From NCBI GenBank assembly GCA_028023455.1, contig JAQFVV010000565.1, positions 188,001-252,000 on the forward strand: 64,000 nucleotides of DNA. The letters run 5' to 3'. The position numbers and the translations under genes are program-made. The stretch comes from Epiperipatus broadwayi. Taxonomy: Eukaryota > Onychophora > Udeonychophora > Euonychophora > Peripatidae. Positions 46,700 to 58,357 of this stretch are shown here, in pieces. Within the stretch, counting starts at the first letter, position 1, and the number at the start of each line of letters is the position of its first letter. Below the pieces are notes generated by a model. The model was not told the DNA's origin and ran no database searches. It worked only from the letters and a program-made list of their open reading frames with translations.

Positions 46700-47166
46700 T
46701 CTCATTCCCTATCCAGTATCTTATTGTTCAATATTTCTAGACTAGATTATAACCTATGGCTAACATTAGTGAGTAGCCTTGGATCTGAGAACAGTGCACC
46801 TGGATTTTTGGAACTAAACTACTCCTCTGACACCCACTTTTTACCTTGTTGACTATCTAAAAAGCTATCAACCAAAGTTAAAACAGAATGACTTCAATTC
46901 AAATTTGTAAAAGGTAGGCATTGGTGTGTGTGTGTGTGCATTAAATCTAAATATTTACTGCTTTCTGATCCAACACTCCTCTGATGTCATAAACTAAAAA
47001 CTAGTCTGGGAATATTGGATGGATGGTACTAGGTAGGAATTAAAATGCACAATCTTCTAGCAACTATTGATTACTACAACTTGCACTAGGTGGCTCTTTG
47101 CATGGAGAAATTTGCTACTGTTTTAACAGGATGTATAAGCATAAGTAAATGTGGTCATATTTTAAA
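46700..47166. mobile_element. Family A element, diverged copy
   Basis: GTGAGTAGCCTTGGATCTGA, CTCCTCTGACACCCACTTTT and, in the right half, AAAACTAGTCTGGGAATATT and ACTTGCACTAGGTGGCTC. The tail remnant is TAAGCATAAGTAAATGTGGT. A short GT run sits at its middle (46927-46940). No TSD was found. Confidence 0.7.
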
Positions 47167-48070
47167 GTTCTTTCCACTTTTAATGTTTATAAGTTTCCAT
47201 TTGCTGACTTTGCTGGATATGAAAGATACATATTAAGTATTATGCTGATTTAAATGTGGATTAGTCATTTTGAAATGATGATTCAAAAAATAATGTTTTT
47301 TCTGTATATTAGCATTAATCTGACTTTAAACTATGCAAGAATCATGTGATATTTTATGCATTTTTTATTACCGTATCATCAAATCATTAAATTGTTTTTC
47401 TGTTAAGATCATTATATCAATAAATATTTTTATAAATATATGACAAGGATGAGATATTGTGCAAACTTACATAGCTTACAAATTAATGGCCCAACATAAA
47501 TTAATACTATAATATAAGATGAAAACAAACTATTTTAAACTGATTTTACAAATAACATGTTATCCAACGTTAAAATTTCTTAGAGTGATTTTAATGTGTA
47601 AAACTTAAAAATGATTTATATTATATACAAAATATCAGACAAAATAATATGCAATAAAACAAACAAAATTAACTGTACTGTTTTTAATCTACCAATAAAT
47701 AAATAAATAAATAAATATCAGTTATAGCTAGATTATAATATTACCGTAAATGCAATTGAAAATGGTGGTCATGCTCAAAGCTAGCTATTATTTTTATGTA
47801 TTGATGTATAGAAAATAGAACAGTCAAGTTAGCATTCTGTTTTATTATATAATGCAAACAGTTCTTTGTATCCTTACTGACTGCTATAAATCAATTTGTG
47901 GAAAATGCAAAAAGCACTAAAATAATGCAAACTATTTGCAACTACTGTGATATATATTTTTAGCTAAAGTAATTAATGGTACTGCTATGCTTAAAATAAT
48001 TATTTACCAATCCCTAAAATATCATGTCAATAAATTAATCTTATAAAATAATATACCAATATTAAAATAA
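47167..48070. other. Unannotated AT-rich stretch
   Basis: A short (AAAT)n run lies at about 47695-47717. No gene was seen. Confidence 0.5.
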
Positions 48071-48602
48071 GTAATGTAATATAATGAGCATTCTAATAGC
48101 TCTAAATAAGCTTTTTTTGATAAATGCCATGAGAGAAACCATTAAAATCTTTATCCCTATCCTCAAACTGGTTTTGAGCTAATAGCTCTCATCAGTGAGA
48201 TGCTAGGACATTCAGACACTAGATGTACAATACAAACTCCAGCCTGGCAGTTATAGAATACTTAACTATTAAGTAAAAAATCTAAAATTTTCAGCTATCT
48301 ATACATCTTCTAATATAGGTATCTAACTTAAATAGCCATATGGGACTAATTTGAAGATATATAGATATCTGAAAATTTCAGATTTTTTATTTAATAGTTA
48401 TGTATTTGATAAATGCTGGACTGGAGATTGTATTTTAGATTTGGTGTCATGAATGTCCTAATACCTCACTGATAAGAGTCATTAGCTCAAAACCAGTTTG
48501 GACATGGGGATATTCTTGATAGTGATTTTAAATATTTTTTCTTGCAACAGTTATTGAAAAAAGCTTGTTTAGAACTATTAGCATACTTCTTATATTATAT
48601 TT
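48071..48602. repeat. Family B palindrome, long
   Basis: The left arm has AACTGGTTTTGAGCTAATAG and CTCATCAGTGAGATGCTAGG. The right arm has CCTCACTGATAAGAGTCATT and AGCTCAAAACCAGTTTGG. Outer parts pair up to GCATTCTAATAG / CTATTAGCATAC. The centre lies near 48340. Confidence 0.8.
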
Positions 48603-49059
48603 GTAAGTATAAACTAAGTTACATGATGAATGACTTGGTTTCCTTACTAAAATATGTAATAAGCAGCTTAGTTTTACTTCACTTATGGTTCATAATTGAT
48701 ATATTGCACTTGAGATGCACATCTGTAAGCTATATTAAAAGTTTAAAATTGCTTATGCTTTTGGGAACTTCATATCCCCATATTTATAGCTTATAATAAT
48801 AATGTTTGTTGTTAGCTTGACTAATAGAGATGTATGCAAATCGCCTAGACCACCCATTTTTCCAAAATGGAGAAGCCAACATTTCTCCTATTGATGGAGT
48901 TGGGGCTTTTCAGTTTTATTGCATATAAATTCCATTTAATATTCCAACTATACAGACTGCATATATATATTCCAACAAAAATATTTTGTGGGTTTATCCA
49001 CATATGATTTTAATTACAAATATAACAATATTTCACCTTGACTGTACAAGCCATTAATT
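48603..49059. other. Unannotated
   Basis: 48835-48905 is slightly GC-richer (CCACCCATTTTTCCAAAATG), but no gene was seen. Confidence 0.45.
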
Positions 49060-49290
49060 GATTGATGAATAGGATACTATAAAATGGTTATGGAGGTGCC
49101 ATAAATATTGATTTATAACAATGTTAAAATTTCACCAATAGAAAAAACAGGTATATTTTATTTTTTTCCATTGTATTCTATTCATCACCCAGTTAATGGC
49201 TTTTGTAATCAAGTCTAAATATCAGTATATTTATAGTAAAAATCATACATGGATGAACCCAAAAAATATATCATTTATATCAGCAATCCA
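49060..49290. repeat. Family L, folded copy
   Basis: GATGAATAGGATAC and, later, GTATTCTATTCATCAC form an inverted pair. TTGATTTATAACAATGTTAA is the inverse of the 7735 copy, while AAATATATCATTTATATC keeps the same direction. Confidence 0.65.
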
Positions 49291-50028
49291 TAAAAATCTT
49301 CATATGAACATATTTATATATATAACCTAATGATTTTAATAAGCATAATTAATGATTTTATGACTTACCAAGTGGGTAACACTGATAAATACTTATAAAC
49401 AAAATAAGTAAGTCTGGGTATGTTATTAAAATAATATACAAGCTATATATACAAGAAATAATTGAAAATAGTAATTTTATATGAAAACAATTCCCAACTT
49501 ATGTAAATAATCATTTCACAACTTTTTGGGTAATCCTTTTTATGTATAAGTTGAGAATAATTATAAATCTCTAATATTTTAAGGCATGCCATCTTTGAAT
49601 GGTCATATTAATAGGGTATGGCCATATTAAAATCAGTTGCTAAAGCTTATTTAACAAATCATATTTCCAATATTTAAAATAATGGATATAATTAGCAATT
49701 TTATAATTAATGAAGTTAATATCTTTTTTTAAAAAAGATTAAAAATATCTTTTTGATCTTATATATATATAAACAAACAATAAATAATATGTGACAATCA
49801 AAAGCAATTAATGAAATAAATTAAACAATTAATATATAGTATATAATAACAAAAAACAGTAAAAAACAGTAACAAAAAACAATAAACAAACACTATCATC
49901 AATATTAATGTTAACAAACTTTAAAGATCTATTGCAAAGAATTTGAGTATCCACCTAAGTAATTTTATTACCTTAATCTTAGTCTTTATAGAAGCTGTTT
50001 ATAAGTAAATGAGGCCATTTTAATTTTT
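49291..50028. other. Unannotated AT-rich stretch
   Basis: A small tandem repeat AACAAAAAACAGTA lies at 49848-49890. No gene was seen. Confidence 0.5.
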
Positions 50029-50237
50029 TTAAAAAAGGTAATTATAAATTTATTTAAACGCACATTGACTATGTAAATAATATTCATTAAGGCTGTAGCC
50101 TCAAGCACATGTGTATAAAATGCAATAGTAGGGACCTCTACATAGCTTGTGGTTTTAAAACCTGTAGAGGTCCCTACTATTGCATTTTATATGCATGTGC
50201 TTGAGGCTACAGCCTTAATGAATATTAAAAAAGGTAA
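50029..50237. mobile_element. Family G hairpin-plus-tail element, 13-bp TSD
   Basis: TTAAAAAAGGTAA occurs at 50029-50041 and 50225-50237. The left tail is 50042-50078 (AAATTTATTTAAACGCACAT). Arms 50079-50142 and 50163-50226 pair with about two mismatches in 64 around a 20-nt loop. The tail matches the 35106 copy. Confidence 0.9.
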
Positions 50238-50583
50238 CAAAATAAATAATCAAAGATATATTTTGTGATGACTACAAAAAACAATTCATAAACCAAAAAT
50301 ACATTCCCACAAAACACAAGATCTTTTTAGTTACATTATTTGGAATTTTTCAATGCTAGCTCAAATTATTGTGTAATTTTTTTAATGATTTTTACACTTT
50401 TCCTGGTGTTCTTTCATCTCAACTATACCAAAAGCAATCCATATGCAGCTCTTTGAAATGTCATTGATGTAATTTTTAAAATGTAAATGTAGTCTGTATC
50501 TCTCAAGAAAACCTTGCTCATGTTCAATAACAAATCATTATTAATTTTTGCAGAGTGTAAGAACATTTTCAAGCATGCTGTCA

Positions 50584-50584
50584 A

Positions 50585-50629
<45 letters not shown>
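50584..50629. repeat. (AT)n microsatellite
   Basis: An uninterrupted AT run of about 45 bp. Confidence 0.95.
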
Positions 50630-50630
<1 letters not shown>

Positions 50631-50747
50631 CAACAGATATTCTTATCCAAATGAATCTTTCATCTTAGCTCAATCATATATATTAAATATATATATGAAT
50701 TAAACTATTGTAATATAGTGAGAGATATCTGAAAAGTTATGTGTGTA

Positions 50748-51236
50748 CACACATGCTCTAAATTGACACTCACCCCCATCAATAATTGTATTAAACCATA
50801 GGAAGTCTACCTATGCTTATAGCCTATTCTTTAAATAAACCATGTGTAAATAAGGGGTTGAACTTATTATAAGCCTGCTTTTTAAATTGACATACTATTT
50901 GCAAAAATTCAGTTTAATTATTACAGGAAAGAGAAAGTTCATCATTTTTAACTACCTGTGAGAATGAATTTTATAACTTTATATAGATGTAATAATAATA
51001 TAGCAATTTATATATCGGTAATATTATCAAATGAGAAACTTTCTCTTTTCTGTGATATCTAAACTGAATTTGTGTGTCATATAAAAATCAGGCTTATATT
51101 AAATTTAATTCTAATTTGGGCACAGTCAATAATTGTTGGTTTATTTAAAGGTTATGCTCTAACCATAGGTGGATCACTTACAGTTTTTAAACAGTTATTG
51201 AGGGGAGAGTGCATACCAATTTTAGGAATTGTGGGA
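50748..51236. repeat. Large imperfect palindrome H
   Basis: Arms of about 220 bp are centred near 50985. GGAAAGAGAAAGTTCATCAT pairs with ATGAGAAACTTTCTCTTTTC. AAATTCAGTTTAATTATTAC pairs with ATCTAAACTGAATTTG. CTTTAAATAAACCATG pairs with GGTTTATTTAAAGG. Pairing weakens towards the edges. The open frame on its right arm is incidental. Confidence 0.78.
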
Positions 51237-52440
51237 ACAATAGTTGCTTCCACAGATTTACAGATATATAAAATGTTATATTATTATTACGTATGTAAAT
51301 AAATAAAATTAGAGGCATTGTTTACTTATTAGTTTTAGTTTTATTCTTATGAATGTACTTAAAATAGACTATAATAAAGCATTTACTTGAGAATTGTATT
51401 GTTCTAATATAAAAACACTATACATATGTTGTGAATTCACATTAAGCTTACCCATAAATAATAGACTTGTCCAAACTACCCTCTCATCAAGATCAAATTG
51501 ACCATAGTGTTAAGCCAATCAATGAAAATAAATAAATAACTAATAGCCTAAACAGACCAATTGGAGAACTAAGTCAGTGAATCAGATTGCTGCCAGTAAG
51601 GAAGGAGATTTGGCTATATCTTGCACATTCATTTGAAAGGGTACTTAGACAACACTAAACATTTGTTAGATATAAACTGGCAGTAATTTCATTGTCCACT
51701 ATTGGGTAGCAGTGAGATATGCTCACACCTGCAGGAGGAAGCTGTTAACTACTGGCACCATTTATCTGCATATGAGGCAAGCCACATGGATATAGGGATT
51801 CAAAAGGGGAGACAGCATTTCCACCCAAACACTAGTTGTATCACTAGCAGCTGAACATTTGCGATTCCCCATTCATAATGAAGACAAACTTTTATATTTA
51901 TATTGTAATATATATCTTAGTTAAATGTTGTTTTGTTATTGTAAATACTTATAGTAAAGTATCTTCATATTTATTTATTGAATTGTGCATTATAAACACA
52001 ACTGTAGCATATATATCAACATTTTGGCTGATGAGATTTTTATTGCTAATAAACTTTTTTCTTACTTATTTTCTTTTGAAGTTCTATTTTATAATCAATT
52101 AACATGGCCACCTTTTCAGTAAATAAATAATTAAAGAAAATTATAAAACGAGGCGAAAAATAATTAATTCTTTCTAAAATAGAATGGCTTTCATGTTGTT
52201 TTAACCAATACATTAATTGTACCTTCTATCTTAAAAAGCATATGATTTATTATATTCTCAACTTTTACTAGCTTCTTCAATATCAGATTTGCCATGATTA
52301 CACTTATTATTTTTTTCAAATTAGGGCAAGGAATACTCTTTTTTTCTACCTAGATAAATTTGATTACATCAGAAAAGAAGTAGATAATTAGAAATAAATA
52401 AATCGTCTACATAGCTCTTTACTAACATTCAATTTAATTA
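51237..52440. other. Unannotated; 51540-51860 is less AT-rich and repeat-like
   Basis: CTCACACCTGCAGGAGGAAG, GGCAAGCCACATGGATATAG and AGGGGAGACAGCATTTCCAC stand out in composition. No frame stays open and no second copy is present in the window. It may be an unknown dispersed repeat. Confidence 0.45.
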
Positions 52441-52992
52441 GAAGGGATTTGAACTAGACTTTCCTTTTAATATTACCAATACTCATAACGACATACTTGT
52501 GAAAAATATATAATGATCTCCAATATATGTATTTCATGTTGAACTGGGATTCATCAGTTGATCTAAATCATCATCTTCCATATATATATATAATCAGTGC
52601 TCAGTTTATATTAATAGAAAATCATCTCCACTCTTCAACTTTTCAGATGGCCATAGCATTGAAAATCTGATAATGGCATGTTCAATGCTTTGTTTGCCAA
52701 TTTTGTTGTCATACCCATATGGTATGTAAGTTATTTTGACCCTGTATATTCACAATCTTTAAAACCATTTAAATACCTATGAGGAATGGCAGAATACATG
52801 CTTTAAACATGCCATCTTCAGATTTTCAAGCATATGGATAATTGAAGAGTTCTAGAGTGGAGATGATTGAAGCCTGAAATATATATATTGGAGATCATTT
52901 ATCTTTTTCTCATGTATGTGGTCATGTATATTGGTTGTATAGGATGGAGTGATGACTGAAGGTAACTTGAAAGTCTGGGTTCAAATCCCTTT
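52441..52992. mobile_element. Family C, folded head-to-head copy
   Basis: The left half runs in the order seen at 31326 (GAACTAGACTTTCC, TTCATCAGTTGATCTAAATC, CATTGAAAATCTGATAATGG). The right half repeats it inverted (CATCTTCAGATTTTCAAGCA, GATGATTGAAGCCTG, CTTGAAAGTCTGGGTTC). The fold centre is at about 52765-52795. Normal family C copies are not folded. Confidence 0.78.
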
Positions 52993-53239
52993 CCAATTAT
53001 ATTTAGCTCATGTATATAAACTATACTTGTATTTAAATATATTTCTAATGTCATCAATTGTAGTCTATTATATTTTCATTTTCTCTAAAATCTGGGTCTT
53101 CCTCTTTATCAATTAACTTAAAATACACTGTTCAAAGTAGAAATTGATTCAAACTCAATAATGTGACTTAATAGATATTATTAAGGGGTTAAGCTATTTA
53201 ATTTCTTTTTATTTACTTTAATAAATCAATATTTAAATG

Positions 53240-53372
53240 ACTCTGCTATTTTTTTTTCATATGTCAAAGCATCGACCGGGAAGCAAACCCGCGAACCCAC
53301 AAACCCAGGATAACTGCTTGTAAGGCAGCTGTGGTGACCACTCAGCCACCAACGCTTGAGAACTCTGCTATT
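53240..53372 (-). mobile_element. tRNA-derived SINE, copy 5, with 11-bp TSD
   Basis: ACTCTGCTATT occurs at 53240-53250 and 53362-53372. Between them the minus strand reads the SINE: CAAGCGTTGGTGGCTGAGTG, TTACAAGCAGTTATCC, GGTTTGCTTCCCGGTCGATG, ending in an A run (plus-strand T run at 53251-53257). Confidence 0.93.
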
Positions 53373-53629
53373 CTTAAATTGCATTTTATTAACATTCTTC
53401 ATAAAAATATTCAGCCATGACATACATTCACTATCAACATGAAATGATATGAATACATTTTTTTGATTCACGGTTTCACTTCTTTTACACAGTTTGAAAT
53501 CATTTAAAATGTTTCGGTAACAGTTTTTCCCAAATTTAAAACAAACTTTGATCTTAGCTAAGTATTATTCCATGTTAGTTAAGATATGAAAACACATTGT
53601 CACATTTTATGCCATAAATCGTGATTCAG

Positions 53630-53731
53630 ATATGCAGTGCTGTAAAAATTTTTGTGACAAATTGCCAAACAATGTCACCATGCAATATATGCTGCTTCAG
53701 AGGTGGCGCTACAGGCATCTTGGAAATAAAA
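53630..53731 (+). CDS. Candidate exon of an NPC2-like (ML domain) protein
   Basis: It lies between an ATTCAG acceptor-like site and a GTATGT donor. The 102-bp stretch is open with in-phase ends: ICSAVKIFVTNCQTMSPCNI, CCFRGGATGILEIK. The pattern of a hydrophobic strand, then C, four residues, PC, a hydrophobic pair, and RG/KG followed by a strand fits the second strand pair of ML-domain proteins (NPC2: a V.V..C....PC.L..G....V.V.F pattern). These are secreted lipid or sterol carriers. No other exon, signal peptide or downstream cysteine was found nearby, and the frame runs on past the donor for 23 codons. It could be a fragment of a gene with long introns, a pseudo-exon, or chance. Confidence 0.3.
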
Positions 53732-54550
53732 GTATGTAATGATATTGATACTTTTTGGATTACACAGTGTAATGATATGAACTGCAATACTCCGATTTTC
53801 TAAAACGTTTACAAATATGATGATATATAAAAGATTATAGCGAAAACCAGATTTGGTTACTTAAAAAAACAATAATGAAAATTGATTAAAAAAAAACACT
53901 TTAAAATAGCATTTTAAAATGTTTTCAATTAATTTCGCTTACTGCATTAACAATTACTAAAGATTTAAATATCTAAGGATTCATTTTACATTTTAATTCT
54001 GAATTAAATTGAATTGACAAATCCTCATTTTCAGTTCTTATAATGTTTAAATCAAATTTTATCGAAGAGAGCGATAGTTTTATGATAAATGCATTAAATA
54101 TTTACTAGATGAAGGAAAAAATTGAATAGATTTTTTTTAGTTTCAATAAATGCAAATCTGGCAGATGGGAAATGTGAAACGTAACTTGCCAAAAGGTCAA
54201 TTAAACTAAGTAACAATAATTTAAAACGAGATTTTAAAAAATAAATATTAATATTAAAAAATACTGCACTAATCCATTAACATGTAAATGTCAAATTTAC
54301 ATATGTATTGAAATGTTTTCTTTCGTTTTTTTTTTTTAAAAACCATGGGTTAATATACATATAGTAATAATAGTGAGATTAACTTTATTTTTATACTCTA
54401 CGCCACCTATTGTAAACTTTAGTTACTAACAGATGCCAAATGGTAGTGCTTAATAAATCTCTAGTTTTAAATATATAGTTTTCACAAGGGGAAACTTTGG
54501 TTCTTGGAATCGTACTCTTGACCTTCAGGATCGAATGCACTTACTTTTAG
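53732..54550. other. Unannotated; family B end-like segment
   Basis: At 54400-54465 CGCCACCTATTGTAAACTTT and ACAGATGCCAAATGGTAGTG resemble the segment at 16500-16570. Otherwise AT-rich. Confidence 0.4.
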
Positions 54551-54724
54551 CAACCTTTTCATCATCATCAAACATTATCAATCCACTGCAGGATGAAGGC
54601 CTCTCCGAGTTCAATCCATCTTTTCCTATCTTTAGCTTCTCTTCTCCACATCACCCCTGCACACTTTCTTATTTCATCCATCCATCTCACATGTGGTCTC
54701 TTTCTGGGTCTTTTACAACCTTTT
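54551..54724 (-). mobile_element. RTE LINE, 156-bp 5'-truncated insertion, 9-bp TSD
   Basis: CAACCTTTT occurs at 54551-54559 and 54716-54724. The insert holds the RTE 3' tail (CATCATCATCAAACATTATC) and the last about 45 codons on the minus strand with little divergence. Confidence 0.85.
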
Positions 54725-54959
54725 ATTAGTTACTAAATCTGACAGAGGTATGCTGAAAGAAATATGCTGCTGAAACAACAATAGATAAGTTGAAGTTTGA
54801 TAGAATACTTGAGTTTAACTCTTAAAAACATATAAAAAAAAGAAGAAAAAATGAAATAGGCAATTGGCAAAAAAAAAAAAAAAGATTCTGGACAAGGAAG
54901 ATAGAAATGTTTTAGACATGTTTCAAATGTATAGTTGAAATTATTATAAAAATTGAAAA

Positions 54960-55080
54960 AAAACCATGATATTAAACCACTAAGCATCACATGGTCATTG
55001 TTTTTATGCTTACACAAACTATTAACACAGAGACAAAAGTCTCCATACAGAGTTTTCCCTCTGTGTTAAGAACCACAATA
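54960..55080. mobile_element. Family A element, minimal copy
   Basis: The tail TTAAACCACTAAGCATCACA, then a very short inverted core (AGTCTCCATACAGAG, TTTTCCCTCTGTG). It is the shortest copy in the window, about 110 bp. Flanks AACCATGATA and AACCACAATA are only weakly similar. Confidence 0.7.
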
Positions 55081-55221
55081 ATTTGTAATATCATATGAAA
55101 ATAATAAAAGAACAAAAAAAAAAAAAGTGAAAAATTAAAATTACTTATAGAAAATATAAAACTAAACTAAAATACCAGTTCCATGCAGATACTGACTAAT
55201 CATATTAATAATGTAGTATTT

Positions 55222-55325
55222 GAGTGAGTGTGGAAAAGAAAGGCTAGAAAACAGAGAAGATGGATTGAACTTTGAAAGATCTTCATCTTGCAGTGGATCG
55301 ATAATGGTTGAAATCAATGATGATT
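55222..55325 (+). pseudogene. RTE LINE 3' tip
   Basis: GTGTGGAAAAGAAAGGCTAG, GATGGATTGAACTTTGAAAG, CTTGCAGTGGATCGATAATG. These are the last codons of the RTE protein, diverged. Confidence 0.8.
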
Positions 55326-57220
55326 GGAGTCAGGTAGCATTTAATTAAACTAACATAAATTTCAGTAAACCCATTCATGTTTAATTTAGTTTCAGATTAA
55401 TAGGTAACTGAACATCCTTGGTAGAGGATTCAATCACTAAAGATTGTTTTTCTGTAAAGTGCCTATAAATTGTATAATTTGAAATGCTATACTATGTAAT
55501 AAACCAGTCTTATAATACCATGAAATTAAATTAAATTTATTAGTAGAGGTACATTCCTAATTAATTATTTAAGCTTTAATATAATAATATAAGAAGCATA
55601 GCCAGTCGTTCTAGTAAAATATATGAACATTATAATGAATGAAGCTATGTATTTTGTATAGCGTTAGGAGTACTAAGTAAATAATTTTTATTGCTCCAAA
55701 AGAGTTAAAGAATTAGCCCGCTCTTAGAGAATGAGGTTGTTAATCTATTAATTATTATTATAAAGATAATTTAAAGATATTATATAATACATTCTTACCC
55801 TTCTATAAGTAAGATTAGGATTTGACTTAATATTGTTCAACCCTCATCAATAGAGTGTCATGTCTTTGCAACACTTTTACACACATAATCATAACCCACG
55901 ATTAGCTTATTCGAGGAGAACAAACAATAATATTTATTAAAATTATTATAAACTTTTATTAGTAAATTAAGTTTATTATTCGCTTATAATTTTGTTTTCT
56001 TGGTATATTTTTTATTTATAATAAAAGTAATTGTTATTTTTATCTTATTGTATGTATTTACCTTTATTAAAAGACATTATATATACAAGGTTTTGTTGTT
56101 TTCCAATCTTTTTTTGTTTTTGGTTACTTACAATTTCGTCCTTATATTAAGCTTAATAAGTGGGTGTTAGTAATTGAGGGTCACACTTTATTGCTTATTA
56201 TTCTGTCTTAATTTTATCTTTGGCTGGTTGCTATTATGCCTTTATCCTATATTTAAATACATCAGTTTGTCATTATTGAAATCATCGTCTTTATATATTG
56301 TTAAAATAAAAGATCATACTTCCATGCTATTAAATTACATATTCATTTATTAAATCTATATACACCATTTATAATTACTATTGCCATATAAAATACAAAT
56401 TAGTAAGGTAGGGTAATGTATAATAAAATTCCCTTTTACATTCTCATACCTAGAATAACTTGATAAACTTTAAATTTATACATCTTTTAATTGAACGATT
56501 GAGACTGATTTAGTTAATAACTCTGAGAATTAATTAATTGAAAAGTTATATTTAATTTAGTTAGGACTGAGAGAGAGAGAGTTAACTTGCTAGCCTTATT
56601 AAAAATACATATTAATTTATATCAAAGTAGTTCGTTATACAAGAGATGTAATAGAATATATGTATTTAAAAATACAGTAAGATTATCGTCATATAACTTT
56701 AAGAATATCTTGAAAAATTTTTTATTCTTAAAATTTAATATATTATTAAATTCTGGAATAGTTATTATCTTTTGTTTTATGTGGAAAATAAATGTGCATT
56801 CATTTTAATTTAGTTTTTGTAAATGCGCAACTTATATTAAAAGCACTCCATATAAAAAGCATTCATCTCAACTAGTCGTTTTTTGCTCTTACCTTATTGC
56901 AACTTCAACTTTGGGTTACAACATATATATATGTTTTCTAGCATCAGATTTTAAAGTGAATCTTTCATAATTCATTAAGAATAAATATAATAACAAAAAT
57001 AAGTAACTAGAAATCTGCTGACTATTAACTGAAAAACAATGACATTAATTTAGAAAACTATTTCATTTATTGCTACAAAGTTCAGCTTTAAACCATCGGC
57101 ACAATTATCGATGTGATGCCAATCTTATTAAAAAATAAGGTCTAAATCTTTCTGATCATAAAAATAATAATTGTAGGCTTTACAAATTTCAAAAACAAAA
57201 TGCAAGTATATGTTACTTTT
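55326..57220. other. Unannotated AT-rich stretch, 1.9 kb
   Basis: A short GA run lies at 56570-56580. No repeat family and no supported gene. A 73-codon frame at 56587 is AT-driven. Confidence 0.5.
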
Positions 57221-57683
57221 AATTTATCTATTTAAGCAATTATTTTATCTAGCGCCGTGTTTACAATTATATTACATTTAAATATCAGCCTTTCAAGCTA
57301 ATTGAGCGCGCACCTTTTGAGAGTGTTAAATAAATGAATACTTTCCTCTTCAATCCAAGATATAGTATTTATGCAGGAATAAAAAGGATCCTCTTATTCC
57401 TACGACTCAAATTCTTTTATATGAGCAAATCTGAAGAACTGTTGAGGAGAATTCTCACTTTAAATTACTATTTACGATGTTCTCCTCACCCTCTCCTCAA
57501 CAGTTCTTCAGATTTGCTCATATAAAAGAATTTGAGTCGTAGGAATAAGAGAATCCTTTTTATTCCTGCATAAATACTATATCTTGGATTGAAGAGGAAA
57601 GTATTCATTTATTTAACACTCTCAAAAGGCGCGTGCTCAATTAGCTTGAAAGGCTGATATTTGAATGTAATTTATCTATTTAA
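57221..57683. mobile_element. Hairpin element K, near-perfect 401-bp palindrome, 15-bp TSD
   Basis: AATTTATCTATTTAA occurs at 57221-57235 and 57669-57683. The left tail is 57236-57270 (ATTTTATCTAGCGCCGTGTT). Arms 57271-57450 and 57492-57671, 180 bp each, differ by about four bases, with a 41-nt loop. The high identity means recent formation or arm-to-arm correction. Confidence 0.95.
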
Positions 57684-57740
57684 ATAAATTTTTGATAGCC
57701 TGAATATTGATGAAATTTGAGGGGAAGCACTGGCCATATG

Positions 57741-57982
57741 CAAAGTAAGCACCAGATCCAAAGCTCCTCACTGACGAAGGCTACAAGCTGAAAACTAGTC
57801 TGGGGATATTAGATGAGTAGGCATTAGATAGGGATTTTATGCACAAGACTTCTGGCATCTATTGATTACTCTGGTTGGCACAGGGTGGCACAACTGTATG
57901 GAGAGTTTTGCCTTGTTTATAAACAATTATGTGCTAGCATAACAGATGGTTATCATGTGATGCTTAGTGGTCAAACTAAGCA
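57741..57982. mobile_element. Family A, single-arm copy with 11-bp TSD (one mismatch)
   Basis: CAAAGTAAGCA (57741-57751) and CAAACTAAGCA (57972-57982). The 220-bp insert starts mid-core (CCAGATCCAAAGCTCCTCAC) and ends with the full tail on the right (ATTATGTGCTAGCATAACAG ... GATGCTTAGTGGT). It is a 5'-truncated copy that keeps only one arm. Confidence 0.85.
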
Positions 57983-58357
57983 TCCGTGAATGCAAATATA
58001 GAATGGATCCCCTCTATTTAAATTTTTATTGTATATAAGTGTAACATTTACAGATGTAGTAATGCTCAGGACATGATTTATGTATATAAACATAATTTCA
58101 GAACAACTATAAGCTATTCTGAAATGACTATTATAAGAGGGAAAAGCTGAGCCTCGTATTGTAATAATCTCTAAATATAAAATTAATTTTCAATTAGTTA
58201 TAGTGAGTGATTTCAGAATAACTTATAGTGCCCTGGAAATACATTAGTATATGTAAATTATGCTCTGCTTGTCAGTACATCAGTAAATGATATACTTATA
58301 TACAATCAAAAGGTAAATGTAGGTAGATCCATTCTATATTTACATTTACTGATGGTT

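Noticed and set aside
56587-56808. 73-codon open frame
   Set aside because: The composition is Ile/Asn/Lys/Leu/Phe-heavy as expected from AT-rich DNA, with no motif or splice context.
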